Assembly: GCF_036226405.1 (NCBI RefSeq)
Contig: NZ_CP108464.1
Span: forward strand, 1,922,001 to 1,986,000
DNA: 64,000 nt
Reading direction: 5' to 3'
From: Streptomyces sp. NBC_01260
GTDB lineage: Bacteria > Actinomycetota > Actinomycetes > Streptomycetales > Streptomycetaceae
Positions 27,114-35,871 of the stretch are shown one piece after another (position 1 is the stretch's first letter; every line of letters starts with the position of its first letter). The notes under the pieces are model-generated. The model did not search any database, was not told the DNA's origin, and saw only the letters and a list, made by a program, of their open reading frames with translations. A program made the position numbers and the translations under genes.

Positions 27114-28363
27114 GCGCGCGCCTCCGCTGCGGCCTTGGCCGAGAGTTCCCGGGCCCGGGTCCGTGCCCAGGCCTCCGCTTCAAGGACGTCCGCGACGGTC
27201 AGTGAAGTTCCCGTCGGGGGCGTTCCGTGTTCGGCCACCACCGCCGTGACGGTGTCCATGATGCCGTTGAACGCCAGCCGTCCGGCCAGGAAGGCGTCCA
27301 CGCACTCCTCGTTCGCGGCGTTGAACACCGCCGGTGCGGTGCCGCCCAGCGTGCCCACGTGCCTGGCGAGTCCGACGGACGGGAACGCCTCGGTGTCCAG
27401 CGGGAAGAACTCCCAGGCCGAGGCCTTCGTCCAGTCGAAGGCGGGCGCGGCGTCGGGGACCCGCTGCGGCCAGCCGAGGCCGATGGCGATCGGTCCGCGC
27501 ATGTCGGGCGGGGTGGCCTGGGCGAGCGTGGAGCCGTCGGTGAACTCCACCATGGAGTGCACGTACGACTGGGGGTGGACCACGACCTCGATGCGCTCGA
27601 AGGGGATGTCGTAGAGGAGGTGCGCCTCGATGACCTCAAGCCCCTTGTTGACCAGGGTCGCCGAGTTGATCGTGATGACCGGGCCCATGGCCCAGGTCGG
27701 GTGCGCGAGTGCCTGTTCCCTCGTGACGTCGGCGAGCTCGCTCCTGGTGCGTCCGCGGAACGGGCCGCCGGACGCGGTGACGACGAGCTTGCGCACGTCG
27801 CTGCGCTTGCCGGCCGCCAGCGCCTGGAAGAGGGCCGCGTGCTCGGAGTCGACCGGGATGATCTGACCCGGCGCGGCGAGCGCCTTGACCAGCGGACCGC
27901 CGACGATCAGCGACTCCTTGTTGGCGAGCGCCAGGGTGCGGCCCGCCTTGAGCGCGGCCAGCGTGGGCGCGAGGCCGATCGAGCCCGTGATCCCGTTGAG
28001 CACGGTGTGGCAGTCGCCCGCGGCCAGCTCCGTGGCCGCGTTCGGCCCGGCCAGGATCTCGGGGAGCTGTTCCCCGGTTCCGTACTCCTGCCGCAGCGCC
28101 TCGCGCAGGGCGGGCACCGCTTCGGGAGCGGCGACCGCCACCGTGCGCACCCGCAGTCGGCGTGCCTGTTCGGCGAGGAGGGCGAGACGGCCGCCCGCCG
28201 CGGAGAGCGCGGTGACACGGAAACGGTCGGGGTTGCGCAGCACCAGGTCGATGGCCTGGGTGCCGATGGACCCGGTGGAGCCGAGGATGACGAGATCCCG
28301 GCGGCCTTCCACGGCGTCGAAGACGAGGTGCGGGTCTGCTAGGGGGGCAGGGCTGTCGCTCAT
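27110..28363 (-). CDS. dxr: 1-deoxy-D-xylulose-5-phosphate reductoisomerase
   Basis: This 417-residue NADPH-dependent enzyme makes methylerythritol phosphate, the committed MEP-pathway step. It shows [18 protein letters not shown] (NADPH binding), [24 protein letters not shown] and TASGGPFRG. The start ATG 28363 (MSDSPAPL) is chosen; an in-frame ATG nine bases upstream and a longer frame to 28471 are also possible, since the GGGGG stretch lies between the first two. It is coupled to rseP. Confidence 0.95.
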   Translation of the reverse strand: MSDSPAPLADPHLVFDAVEGRRDLVILGSTGSIGTQAIDLVLRNPDRFRVTALSAAGGRLALLAEQARRLRVRTVAVAAPEAVPALREALRQEYGTGEQLPEILAGPNAATELAAGDCHTVLNGITGSIGLAPTLAALKAGRTLALANKESLIVGGPLVKALAAPGQIIPVDSEHAALFQALAAGKRSDVRKLVVTASGGPFRGRTRSELADVTREQALAHPTWAMGPVITINSATLVNKGLEVIEAHLLYDIPFERIEVVVHPQSYVHSMVEFTDGSTLAQATPPDMRGPIAIGLGWPQRVPDAAPAFDWTKASAWEFFPLDTEAFPSVGLARHVGTLGGTAPAVFNAANEECVDAFLAGRLAFNGIMDTVTAVVAEHGTPPTGTSLTVADVLEAEAWARTRARELSAKAAAEARA

Positions 28364-28482
28364 GGCCCCCATTGTTGCCGCATCCGCTGTGTGCGTGGAC
28401 AGGGTGCCCCTCGCGCGGGGTGGTGGCTGCTCGCTCATCGCGGCCTCAGCGGCTTTCCGGTCACGGTTCACCCGTCAGCCCC

Positions 28483-29262
28483 TCAGCCCTCGGCCGCGCG
28501 GAACTTCGACCACTGGGCGGCCATGATCTGCGGCGGGACCCCGCCGATGTCCTTGGTGGAGCTGATCTCCGCGCGGAAGGCGAGGGTGGTGGAGCCGGAG
28601 CGGACGACGGTGAGGTACTCGTACAGCTTCTCCTTCCCCTTCACGTCGAGGACGGTGAAGCGGTACGCCTTCGACTCGTCGGCCTCGGACGCGAAGGCCG
28701 GGGCCTTGGCGGGCTCGACCTTCAGGTACTTCGCGCGGGCGACGGTGCGCTGCTCGGTGAAGCCTCCGGCGCAGTCCTTGCCGGCCTTGCCGAGTGCCTT
28801 CATGACGGTCTGCGCCCCGCCGTTGCCGTAACCGCGCAGCGTGACGTCGACGGTGACGCCGAGCATCTCGTCCGGGACGTCGGCCTTGCGCTGCACCTGG
28901 GCGGTGGGGTCGGGGTCGCTGACCTCCGCGGCGAGGCTGACGAGCGGCTGGCATCCGGCCGGTTTTGCGGTGTAGGCGTCGCTGAGGGGGCCGCCGAGCG
29001 CGTACTCGGACGCGGTGTACGTGCCGACGCTCTCGCCGTCGGTGAAGGAGGCGGCCTTGAGCCGGGCCTCGTCGCGGGCCTGGGTTCCGGAGGGCTCGGC
29101 CGAGGCCCTGCCGTTCTTCTCAGCACCGGCGGAGCCGCCCTTGCCGTCGTCGTCACTGCCGCAGGCGGACACGCCCAGTGCCATCGCGACCGCGATGGCG
29201 GCGACGGCCACCCGGTGCCGCCGTCCCCGCAGGTTCCTCGCCCCGTACATGCCTGTCCCCAT
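28483..29262 (-). CDS. Secreted lipoprotein
   Basis: This 259-residue lipoprotein has a signal peptide with Arg/His-rich n-region (NLRGRRHRVAVAAIAVAMALG), then a lipobox VSAC, then a Gly/Asp-rich linker. The mature part includes two cysteines (AGCQPL, KDCAGGF) and a patterned beta-rich domain (VTVDVTLRGYGNGGAQTVM, YEYLTVVRSGSTTLAFRAEI). No domain family is recognised. An alternative start is the ATG at 29250. It sits between dxr and the aroA-like gene. Confidence 0.8.
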   Translation of the reverse strand: MGTGMYGARNLRGRRHRVAVAAIAVAMALGVSACGSDDDGKGGSAGAEKNGRASAEPSGTQARDEARLKAASFTDGESVGTYTASEYALGGPLSDAYTAKPAGCQPLVSLAAEVSDPDPTAQVQRKADVPDEMLGVTVDVTLRGYGNGGAQTVMKALGKAGKDCAGGFTEQRTVARAKYLKVEPAKAPAFASEADESKAYRFTVLDVKGKEKLYEYLTVVRSGSTTLAFRAEISSTKDIGGVPPQIMAAQWSKFRAAEG

Positions 29263-29360
29263 TCGCTGGATTCCCTTTGCGCGTCGCGCTCTTGACCGAC
29301 GCTCGATTGTGCTGCATGCCGGCGGGCCGGTCGCCCCCGTCCCGCCCACGGTGCCGGAGC

Positions 29361-30656
29361 CTATCCCTCGGCCGCCGGCGCCGGCCCGGGGCTTCCGGGC
29401 CCGGACTCCTGCCGGGCCAGGAGCTCCGCGAACCCGGCGAAGGCCTCGTGGAACCGGGGGAAGGTCTTGCGTACGCAGCCGGGGTCGTCGTAGGTGAGGC
29501 CGGGGGTCAGCAGACCGGCGACGGCGAACGACATGACGATGCGGTGATCGCCGTGGGTGGCGATCTCCGCGGCCCGCGGGATGCCCGGCCGGATCTCGAT
29601 CCAGTCCGGGCCCGTCGCGACGGTGATGCCCATCCGCCGCAGGTTCCCGGCGCACACCTCCAGCCGGTCGCACTCCTTCACCCGGGTGTTGCCGACGTCC
29701 TCGATGCGTACCGGCCCCGAGGCGTGCGGGGCGATCGCCGCCAGCGTCGGCATGGTGTCGGAGATGTCGCGCATGTTGACGGTGAGGCCGCGGAGCGTCC
29801 CGGTGGAGCGGACCGTGGTGGATTCGGCGCTCGTGCGCACCTCGGCGCCCATTCTGCGCAGTACGTCGACGAACCGCAGATCCCCCTGGAGGGCGTCCCG
29901 GCCGAGTCCGGGGACGGTGACCTCCCGGCCGGTGAGGGCCGCCGCGGCGAAGAAGTAGCTCGCGGTGGAGGCGTCCGGCTCGACGGCGTACGTGGTGGCC
30001 CGGTAGCCGCCGGGCGGCACCGTGAAGACGTTGTCGCCGGGGCCGCCGCGGGTGACCTCGGCGCCGAAGCTGCGCATCATCGCCAGGGTGATCCCGATGT
30101 AGGGCGCCGACACCAGGTCCGTGACGGTGATCCGGAGCCCCTCGGCGGTCAGTGGTCCAAGCATCAGCAGTGCGGTGAGGTACTGGCTGGACTGCCCGGC
30201 GTCCAGGGTCAGTTCGCCGCCCTTGATACCTGCGGCCGTGATCCGCAGCGGGTGGTGGCCCTCGGCCGACTCGTGGTGGAGGTCGACGCCGAGTGTCCGC
30301 AGCGCCTCGGTGAGCGGGGCGAGGGGGCGGCGGCGCATCTGTGCGGAGGCGTCGAAGCGGTAGGTGCCGCGGGCACCGGCAGCGGCGAGGGTGGGCAGGA
30401 AGCGGGCCGTGGTCGCTCCGTCGCGGCAGTGGATGTCGGCGTCGGTGGCGGCGGGCCCGGAGGGGCGGCCCGCGATCCGCCAGCGGTCCGCCTCCCGCAC
30501 CACCTCGTAGCCGAGGCCGGTGAGCCCTTCGGCGAAGCCTTCGGTGTCGTCGGAGCACAGCGGACGTACGAGCGTGCTGGTGCCGTTCGCGGCGGCGGCC
30601 AGGAAGAGGGCGCGCGCGGTGACGGACTTGGAACCGGGGACGTGGATGACGGTCAC
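29361..30656 (-). CDS. aroA: 3-phosphoshikimate 1-carboxyvinyltransferase (EPSP synthase), aroA-like
   Basis: This 431-residue enzyme transfers enolpyruvyl from PEP to shikimate-3-phosphate. Active-site blocks are all present: VPGSKSVTARAL (Lys and Arg for substrate), DGATTARFLP, GQSSQYLTALL, DISDTMPTLAAIAP (catalytic Asp), VKECDRLE, GDHRIVMSFA and CVRKTFP. The N-terminus is short, starting directly at MTVIHVPGSKS. The region does not hold other shikimate genes, and Streptomyces often have a second aroA elsewhere, so whether this is the housekeeping or the extra copy is open. Confidence 0.9.
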   Translation of the reverse strand: MTVIHVPGSKSVTARALFLAAAANGTSTLVRPLCSDDTEGFAEGLTGLGYEVVREADRWRIAGRPSGPAATDADIHCRDGATTARFLPTLAAAGARGTYRFDASAQMRRRPLAPLTEALRTLGVDLHHESAEGHHPLRITAAGIKGGELTLDAGQSSQYLTALLMLGPLTAEGLRITVTDLVSAPYIGITLAMMRSFGAEVTRGGPGDNVFTVPPGGYRATTYAVEPDASTASYFFAAAALTGREVTVPGLGRDALQGDLRFVDVLRRMGAEVRTSAESTTVRSTGTLRGLTVNMRDISDTMPTLAAIAPHASGPVRIEDVGNTRVKECDRLEVCAGNLRRMGITVATGPDWIEIRPGIPRAAEIATHGDHRIVMSFAVAGLLTPGLTYDDPGCVRKTFPRFHEAFAGFAELLARQESGPGSPGPAPAAEG

Positions 30657-30688
30657 GGGTGCCCATCCTGCCGTGCGGCACGCACGGC

Positions 30689-30723
30689 GGCGGGGCGCGT
30701 CCAGCGAGTGGACGCGCCCCGCC
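30689..30723 (-). terminator. Terminator downstream of the acyl-CoA dehydrogenase gene
   Basis: A perfect 15-pair stem (GGCGGGGCGCGTCCA with its complement) and loop GCGAG lie 18 bases past the stop codon, between the dehydrogenase gene and the aroA-like start. Confidence 0.8.
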
Positions 30724-30741
30724 GGGTCCGGGGTCAGGGGC

Positions 30742-32703
30742 TCAGCGGATGGGCCGGTGCATGTTGTCCCGGGTGGAGGGGCCGGGGGTGGCGTCGGCGA
30801 TCCACGGGCCTTCGCCGCTCGGGTCGATGATGCCCTCCTCCAGCCACGTGTACGTGCCCGACAGGACGCCGTCGACCACGCGCCGGTCCAGGTCGTCGGT
30901 GTTGGACCAGAGCCGGGTGAAGAGTTCCTCGACCCGGACGCGGGACTGGTGGCAGAAGGCGTCGGCGAGCTGGTACGCCTCGCGGCCGTGGTCGTCGTCG
31001 GTGCGCAGGAGTTCGGCCCGGACGCAGGACGCGCTCATCGCGAAGAGTTCCGCGCCGATGTCGACGATCCGGCCGAGGAAGCCCTGCTTGGTCTCCATCC
31101 GGCCCTGCCAGCGCGACATGGCGTAGAAGGTGGAGCGCGCCAGCTTGCGCGAGGAGCGTTCGACGTAGCGCAGATGGCCGGACAGATCGGCGTGACCCGC
31201 GGGGTGGAACTCCCCGTAGGTCCCCGGGAGCTGTCCGGGTCCGGCGACGAGCCTGGGCAGCCACCGGGCGTAGAAGCCGGCCGCGTTGGCACCCGCCTTA
31301 GCCTTGGCGGAGAGCGGCTTGTCGGGGTCGATGATGTCCCCGGCGACCTTCAGATGGGCATCGACCGCCTCGCGGGCGATCAGCAGGTGCATGATCTCCG
31401 TCGAACCCTCGAAGATCCGGTTGATGCGCATGTCCCGGAGCATCTGTTCGGCGGGGACGGCCCGTTCACCGCGGGCGGCGAGGGACTCCGCCGTCTCGAA
31501 GCCGCGGCCGCCGCGGATCTGGACGAGTTCGTCGGCCATCAGGCAGCCCATTTCGGAGCCCAGCAGCTTGGCGAGCGCGGCTTCGATCCGGATGTCGTTG
31601 CGGTTCTCGTCGGCCATCTGGGAGGCGAGATCGACGACCGCTTCGAGGGCGAAGGTGGTCGCGGCGATGAAGGAGATCTTCGAGCCGACCGCCTCGTGCC
31701 GGGCGACCGGCCTGCCCCACTGCTCGCGGACCGCCGACCATTCGCGGGCGATCTTCAGGCACCATTTGCCGGATCCGACGCACATGGCGGGCAGCGAGAG
31801 CCGCCCGGTGTTGAGGGTGGTGAGCGCGATCTTGAGCCCGGCGCCTTCCGGTCCGATGCGGTTCGCGGCGGGGACGCGGACCTGGTGGAACCGGGTGACA
31901 CCGTTCTCCAGGCCGCGCAGCCCCATGAAGGCGTTGCGGTTCTCCACCGTGATGCCCGGGGCGTCGGCCTCGACCACGAAGGCCGTGATGCCGCCCTTGT
32001 GGCCCTCCGACTCCGGGACCCGGGCCATGACGACGAGCAGGTCGGCGACGACCCCGTTGGTCGTCCACAGCTTCACTCCGTCGAGCACGTAGTCGGAGCC
32101 GTCCGGGACGGCTGAGGTGGCGAGGCGTGCCGGGTCGGAGCCGACGTCCGGTTCGGTGAGGAGGAACGCCGAGATGTCGGTACGGGCCAGCCGGGGCAGG
32201 AAGGTGTCCTTCTGCTCCTGGCTGCCGAAGATCTTCAGCGGCTGGGGCACGCCGATGGACTGGTGGGCGGAGAGCAGGGCGCCGATCGCCGGGCTGGCGG
32301 AACCGACCAGGGCGAGGGCCTTGTTGTAGTACACCTGGGTCAGGCCCAGGCCGCCGTACTTCACGTCGATCTTCATACCCAGCGCGCCGAGTTCCTTGAG
32401 GCCGTTGACCACCTCGTCGGGAATCCTGGCCTCGCGCTCGATCAGGGCGCCGTCGATCCTGCTCACGCAGAACTCGCGCAGCCGGGCGAGGAACTCCTCG
32501 CCGCGCCGGACGTCCTCGCCGGCCGGCATCGGGTGCGGATGGATCAGGTCCAGGCGGAAGCGGCCCAGGAAGAGTTCCTTGGCGAAACTCGGTTTGTGCC
32601 AGTCCCGTTCACGCGCGTCCTCGGCCACCTGGCGCGCTTCGCGCTCGGAGACCTTGGGCGTGGGCTGTGGTGCGGAGGGCCGTTGTGCGGATGGTGCGGA
32701 CAT
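30742..32703 (-). CDS. Acyl-CoA dehydrogenase family protein
   Basis: This 653-residue flavoprotein is longer than the usual 380-400 residues because of a helical C-terminal extension (from about residue 460, e.g. YVERSSRKLARSTFYAMSRWQG). The core is standard: FLLTEPDVGSDPARLATSA, VKLWTTNGVVADLLVVMA, GLRGLENGVTRFHQVRVP, LPAMCVGSGKWCLKIAREWSAVREQWGRPV and the substrate/FAD loop INRIFEGSTEIM. The ATG at 32703 has GAGGTGA upstream. Long-chain substrates would fit the size class. It is transcribed alone. Confidence 0.92.
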   Translation of the reverse strand: MSAPSAQRPSAPQPTPKVSEREARQVAEDARERDWHKPSFAKELFLGRFRLDLIHPHPMPAGEDVRRGEEFLARLREFCVSRIDGALIEREARIPDEVVNGLKELGALGMKIDVKYGGLGLTQVYYNKALALVGSASPAIGALLSAHQSIGVPQPLKIFGSQEQKDTFLPRLARTDISAFLLTEPDVGSDPARLATSAVPDGSDYVLDGVKLWTTNGVVADLLVVMARVPESEGHKGGITAFVVEADAPGITVENRNAFMGLRGLENGVTRFHQVRVPAANRIGPEGAGLKIALTTLNTGRLSLPAMCVGSGKWCLKIAREWSAVREQWGRPVARHEAVGSKISFIAATTFALEAVVDLASQMADENRNDIRIEAALAKLLGSEMGCLMADELVQIRGGRGFETAESLAARGERAVPAEQMLRDMRINRIFEGSTEIMHLLIAREAVDAHLKVAGDIIDPDKPLSAKAKAGANAAGFYARWLPRLVAGPGQLPGTYGEFHPAGHADLSGHLRYVERSSRKLARSTFYAMSRWQGRMETKQGFLGRIVDIGAELFAMSASCVRAELLRTDDDHGREAYQLADAFCHQSRVRVEELFTRLWSNTDDLDRRVVDGVLSGTYTWLEEGIIDPSGEGPWIADATPGPSTRDNMHRPIR

Positions 32704-32982
32704 GAGGAGCTCACCTCGCCGCTTCGTCGGGAGGGTGGTTCCGGGAGATTCACGGACGGCCCGGGCAGGGCCCGCCGACGCGCATCCACCGGTTCCACTC
32801 GTCGTTCTACTCGTCCGTATGTACCCGATTCCTGCCGGTGCCACCATCCTCGGGAGGCCGATCGGGTCGCCCGCCACTCCAGTGACCGTCACCGCTCGCG
32901 GAATACGCGAACGCCCGGAACTCCCACGCGATGTCCGGCGCGCTCGCCGCGGCGCCGCTCAGCGCACTGGCACAGGTGAGAC

Positions 32983-33147
32983 GTGGCGCTTTGGTGCCAG
33001 CGCAGCCCTGTTCTCTCCCCCAACACGGTGGACGGCGGCATCAGCGAGGTGCGTCCCGACGGCCTGGACGAGATGGACGCCCGGGTGCCGGCCCTGGTCC
33101 TGGCCGGTCTCACCGACCAGGCCGCCGCCGGCCGGCTCGGCGTTCAG
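32983..33147 (+). pseudogene. Remnant of a LuxR-type helix-turn-helix regulator
   Basis: The frame contains GLDEMDARVPALVLAGLTDQAAAGRLGVQ, which resembles the first helices of a LuxR-type DNA-binding domain of the same type as the intact regulator at 34573 (ELEVLTLLLAGISDRRAASQLGL). The match stops where the phosphatase 3' end begins. No sensor domain lies upstream, and the recognition helix is lost. The rest of the 440-base gap (32704-33143) holds nothing else I recognise. Confidence 0.45.
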
Positions 33148-34265
33148 CGGTACGGTGACCGCCGGACGGACAGGATCGCGACGTCGTCGTGCCGGCTGCC
33201 CTCGCCGGCGAAGGCGCGCGCGTCGTCGTAGAGGGCCTGCGGCAGTTTGCTGGCGGAGAGCGAGGCGCGCTGGGTGAGGCGTTCGGTGACCGGGTAGAAC
33301 GTGCCGTCGGCGTCGCGGGTCTCGGTGAGCCCGTCGGTGGTCAGCATGAGCGTCGAGCCGGGCGGGAAGGCGAACCAGTCGACCGTCGTGGGTTCGGCGG
33401 CGAGTTCGGCGAGGCCGAGGGGGACGCCGGAACTGAGTTCCGGCGTGATGACGGTGGCGTCCTGCAGCAACTGCGGTGCGATGTGGCCGCAGTTGATGAC
33501 CTGTACCTCGTTATGCGAGTCGACGTTCACGATGAGCGCCGTGACGAACCGTTCGTCGTCGCCGGTCTGCGCGGCGTAGGAGTTGTGCCGCATGACCGAG
33601 GCGTCGAGGGCATCGACGAGCGCGGTCAGGGTGGGTTCGCGGTGGGCCGCTTCACGGAAGGCGCCGATGACGGCGAACGCGGCGCCGACCGCGGGCAGGC
33701 CCTTGCCCTGGACATCGCCGATCAGCACGCGGGTTCCCCACGGGGAGACGACGACGTCGTAGATGTCGCCGCCGATGAGCCGGTCCTCCTGCACCGGCTC
33801 GTACACGCCGTCGACCAGGACGTCGTCGGTGAGCAGGGGCAGCGGACGCAGGATGTGGCGCTGCATCGCCGCGGCGGTGGAGCGCAGCCGGAGCATCTCG
33901 GTTTCGCGCCGGATACGACGCCCGCAGGCGTAGACGGAGGCGATGCCCAGGGCGAGGGTGAGCAGCATCATGAGGAGCCGGTCGAGCCACGACCGCCCGT
34001 CACCGTGCCGGATCAGCACGGTGGCGGCGACCACGATCGTGGTCCATGCGGAGACGTACATCGTCTGGCGTACGGTGCACAGCGCGGACGCCGCACCCGG
34101 CAGGAACACCAGGAGCCCGAGAAGCCAGACCGAGGACTCGGACAGCCCGCCGAGGAGCATCACCAGGAAGGTCACCGACACGACGCCGATCATCACTTCG
34201 GCATTGCGTGGCGGCTCGACGGTCTCGAAGGGGCGTGCGAATCTGTTCAGATGCTTCTGGGGCAC
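33144..34265 (-). CDS. Membrane-bound PP2C/SpoIIE-type serine phosphatase
   Basis: This 373-residue protein has about four transmembrane helices in the first 120 residues (VMIGVVSVTFLVMLLGGL, WLLGLLVFLPGAAS, YVSAWTTIVVAATVLI, RLLMMLLTLALGIASVYA). A short linker helix and a complete SpoIIE phosphatase domain follow. Metal-binding aspartates are present in LIGGDIYDVV, LIGDVQGKG, LTTDGLTE and RHDDVAIL. Such proteins dephosphorylate anti-anti-sigma factors. The GTG start at 34265 has GGGAGG five bases upstream. No partner anti-sigma gene is adjacent. Confidence 0.88.
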   Translation of the reverse strand: MPQKHLNRFARPFETVEPPRNAEVMIGVVSVTFLVMLLGGLSESSVWLLGLLVFLPGAASALCTVRQTMYVSAWTTIVVAATVLIRHGDGRSWLDRLLMMLLTLALGIASVYACGRRIRRETEMLRLRSTAAAMQRHILRPLPLLTDDVLVDGVYEPVQEDRLIGGDIYDVVVSPWGTRVLIGDVQGKGLPAVGAAFAVIGAFREAAHREPTLTALVDALDASVMRHNSYAAQTGDDERFVTALIVNVDSHNEVQVINCGHIAPQLLQDATVITPELSSGVPLGLAELAAEPTTVDWFAFPPGSTLMLTTDGLTETRDADGTFYPVTERLTQRASLSASKLPQALYDDARAFAGEGSRHDDVAILSVRRSPYR

Positions 34266-34572
34266 GGGACCTCCCGGGCAGACGGTGTGCTCTGAGTACG
34301 TTAGGCAGGCCCGGCCATGGGTGAGCCACGCCCCGCCGGACGAGGTGCCCCGCGCGACGGCCGGCACCGCGGGCAGGGTGCGCGGCCCGGGTCGCCGGCG
34401 GGGCGGCCAGGACCGCGCCGGTTCCGCTCACGGACTCCCGGCCGGTTCGGCGGCGTCCGCCGCTCAGGGTTGGACGACACGTCGGCGGGATAGGGTTCGG
34501 CCGAGAAGAATCCGATCGGTCCACCCGGGCTGCGCCAAGGCCACCTACGGTGGCCGCCCGAGGGAGAGCCGG
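34266..34572. other. Divergent intergenic region, 307 bases
   Basis: The gap separates the phosphatase (-) and the TrmB/LuxR-type regulator (+) and must carry both promoters. I see no convincing -35/-10 pair, RNA gene or conserved ORF. AGGGAGA just before 34573 is the regulator's ribosome binding site. Confidence 0.5.
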
Positions 34573-35601
34573 ATGCTGCAGGCATTGGGATTGGGCCCGG
34601 CCGAAGAGGCCATCTACACCACGCTGCTGGCCCGACCGACGGCATCGGCGCAGGATCTCGTCCGGCAGACCGGACTCGAGGAGGCCGAGACCACCCGCAT
34701 CCTGCTCGACCTGGCGGCACGCGGCCTGGTGGCGATCGCCACCGAGACCGGGAGCGGGGCGCCCGACCCGGCCGGCAGCGAGGCCGGTCCTCAACCCGCC
34801 CGCTACCGGCTCACACCCCCCTCGGTGGCCCTGGCTCCGTTCCTCGTCGAGCAGCGCAACGCACTGCACCGGGCCGAGACCGCGTTCTCGATGCTGACCG
34901 AGCAGTACCGCACCACCGCCGCACACCCCGCGGGCAGCGTCATGGAGGTGGTCGTCGGCGTGGAGCAGGTCGCACACCGTTTCCACCAACTGCAGCGCGG
35001 CGCTCAGCGGGAGCTACTCGTCTTCCTCGTCGGCGAGACCATCGCGGTGCCGCGTGAGGATGCCGACGCCTCGGAGAGCTTCGCGCTGGACCGCGGAGTC
35101 GACTTCCGGGTCGTGGCTGCCAAGAACTACCTCGACGTGCCCGATGTGGCAGGGGACGTGAGGTCGGCCATCACGGCCGGCCTCAAGCTCCGTCTGGTCG
35201 AGTCGTTGCCGCTGAAGATGGTCGTGTCGGACCGGGAACGCGCCATGGTGCCTTTGGACATGACGGACTCCGGCGGTGAGCCGAGCGCCATCGTGGTGCA
35301 CCGCAGCGGACTGCTGACGGCCCTGGTCCATCTCTTCGAGAAGGAATGGGCCCAGGCCCGGCCGCTGTACGCCACCACCACGGGTGTGCGCGCGGAGGCG
35401 AAGGCCGATCAGCGGCCGACCGAGGGCGAGTTGGAGGTCCTCACCCTGCTGTTGGCCGGGATCTCCGACCGGCGGGCGGCCTCTCAGCTCGGGCTCTCCA
35501 TACGCACGGTGGAGCGACGGACCCGTCGTCTGATGGACCTTGCCGGAGCGGACTCGCGCCTGCAGCTGGGGTGGCACGCCGCACGCGCGGACTGGCTCTG
35601 A
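34573..35601 (+). CDS. TrmB-like/LuxR-type transcriptional regulator
   Basis: This 342-residue regulator has an N-terminal TrmB-like winged helix (MLQALGLGPAEEAIYTTLLARPTASAQDLV ... DLAARGLVAIA) and a central domain of phospholipase-D-like or TrmB effector type (MEVVVGVEQVAHRFHQL, LKLRLVESLPLKMVVSDRERAMVPL). A C-terminal LuxR helix-turn-helix follows (ELEVLTLLLAGISDRRAASQLGLSIRTVERRTRRLMDLAGA). It reads towards the secreted protease 270 bases downstream and is probably its regulator; such pairs are frequent in Streptomyces. Confidence 0.88.
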   Translation: MLQALGLGPAEEAIYTTLLARPTASAQDLVRQTGLEEAETTRILLDLAARGLVAIATETGSGAPDPAGSEAGPQPARYRLTPPSVALAPFLVEQRNALHRAETAFSMLTEQYRTTAAHPAGSVMEVVVGVEQVAHRFHQLQRGAQRELLVFLVGETIAVPREDADASESFALDRGVDFRVVAAKNYLDVPDVAGDVRSAITAGLKLRLVESLPLKMVVSDRERAMVPLDMTDSGGEPSAIVVHRSGLLTALVHLFEKEWAQARPLYATTTGVRAEAKADQRPTEGELEVLTLLLAGISDRRAASQLGLSIRTVERRTRRLMDLAGADSRLQLGWHAARADWL

Positions 35602-35621
35602 CCTCCGCCTCGGCCTGAGGG

Positions 35622-35650
35622 GCAACTGCTCTTCGCCTGTTGGCAGTTGC
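35622..35650 (+). terminator. Weak hairpin after the regulator gene
   Basis: GCAACTGC and GCAGTTGC form an eight-pair stem with a 13-base loop, 21 bases after the stop. It may be a weak terminator or, given its symmetry, an operator. Confidence 0.35.
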
Positions 35651-35840
35651 GCTGTGAGGGCGGCTACCGCCCGGATCCCGGGCAGCGGCGTGCCGGGAGG
35701 CACGTGAGTGGCGGAGCCCGCTGCCTGCCAGGAGCGCGGCGGCGGGACGGGCCGCGTGACGGAATTCCGACATGCGGGAAATCCGTCACTCACGGCATCC
35801 CTATGCCATCCGCATGTCTGCCAGGCTGCAGCGGCAGCAC

Positions 35841-35854
35841 AGCATGTTCATGCT
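35841..35854 (+). promoter_or_regulatory. Palindrome AGCATGTTCATGCT before the protease gene
   Basis: A perfect six-base inverted repeat with two-base centre lies 18 bases upstream of the protease start, just before its ribosome site (GGAGAG). Position and symmetry suggest an operator or 5'-UTR element; the adjacent regulator is the obvious candidate ligand. Confidence 0.4.
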
Positions 35855-35871
35855 ATCAAGTGGAGAGATTC

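Noticed and set aside
28364..28471. N-terminal extension of dxr
   Set aside because: The extra residues are not conserved-looking and the family begins near MSDSPAP; I kept the shorter start, though the ATG at 28372 remains possible.
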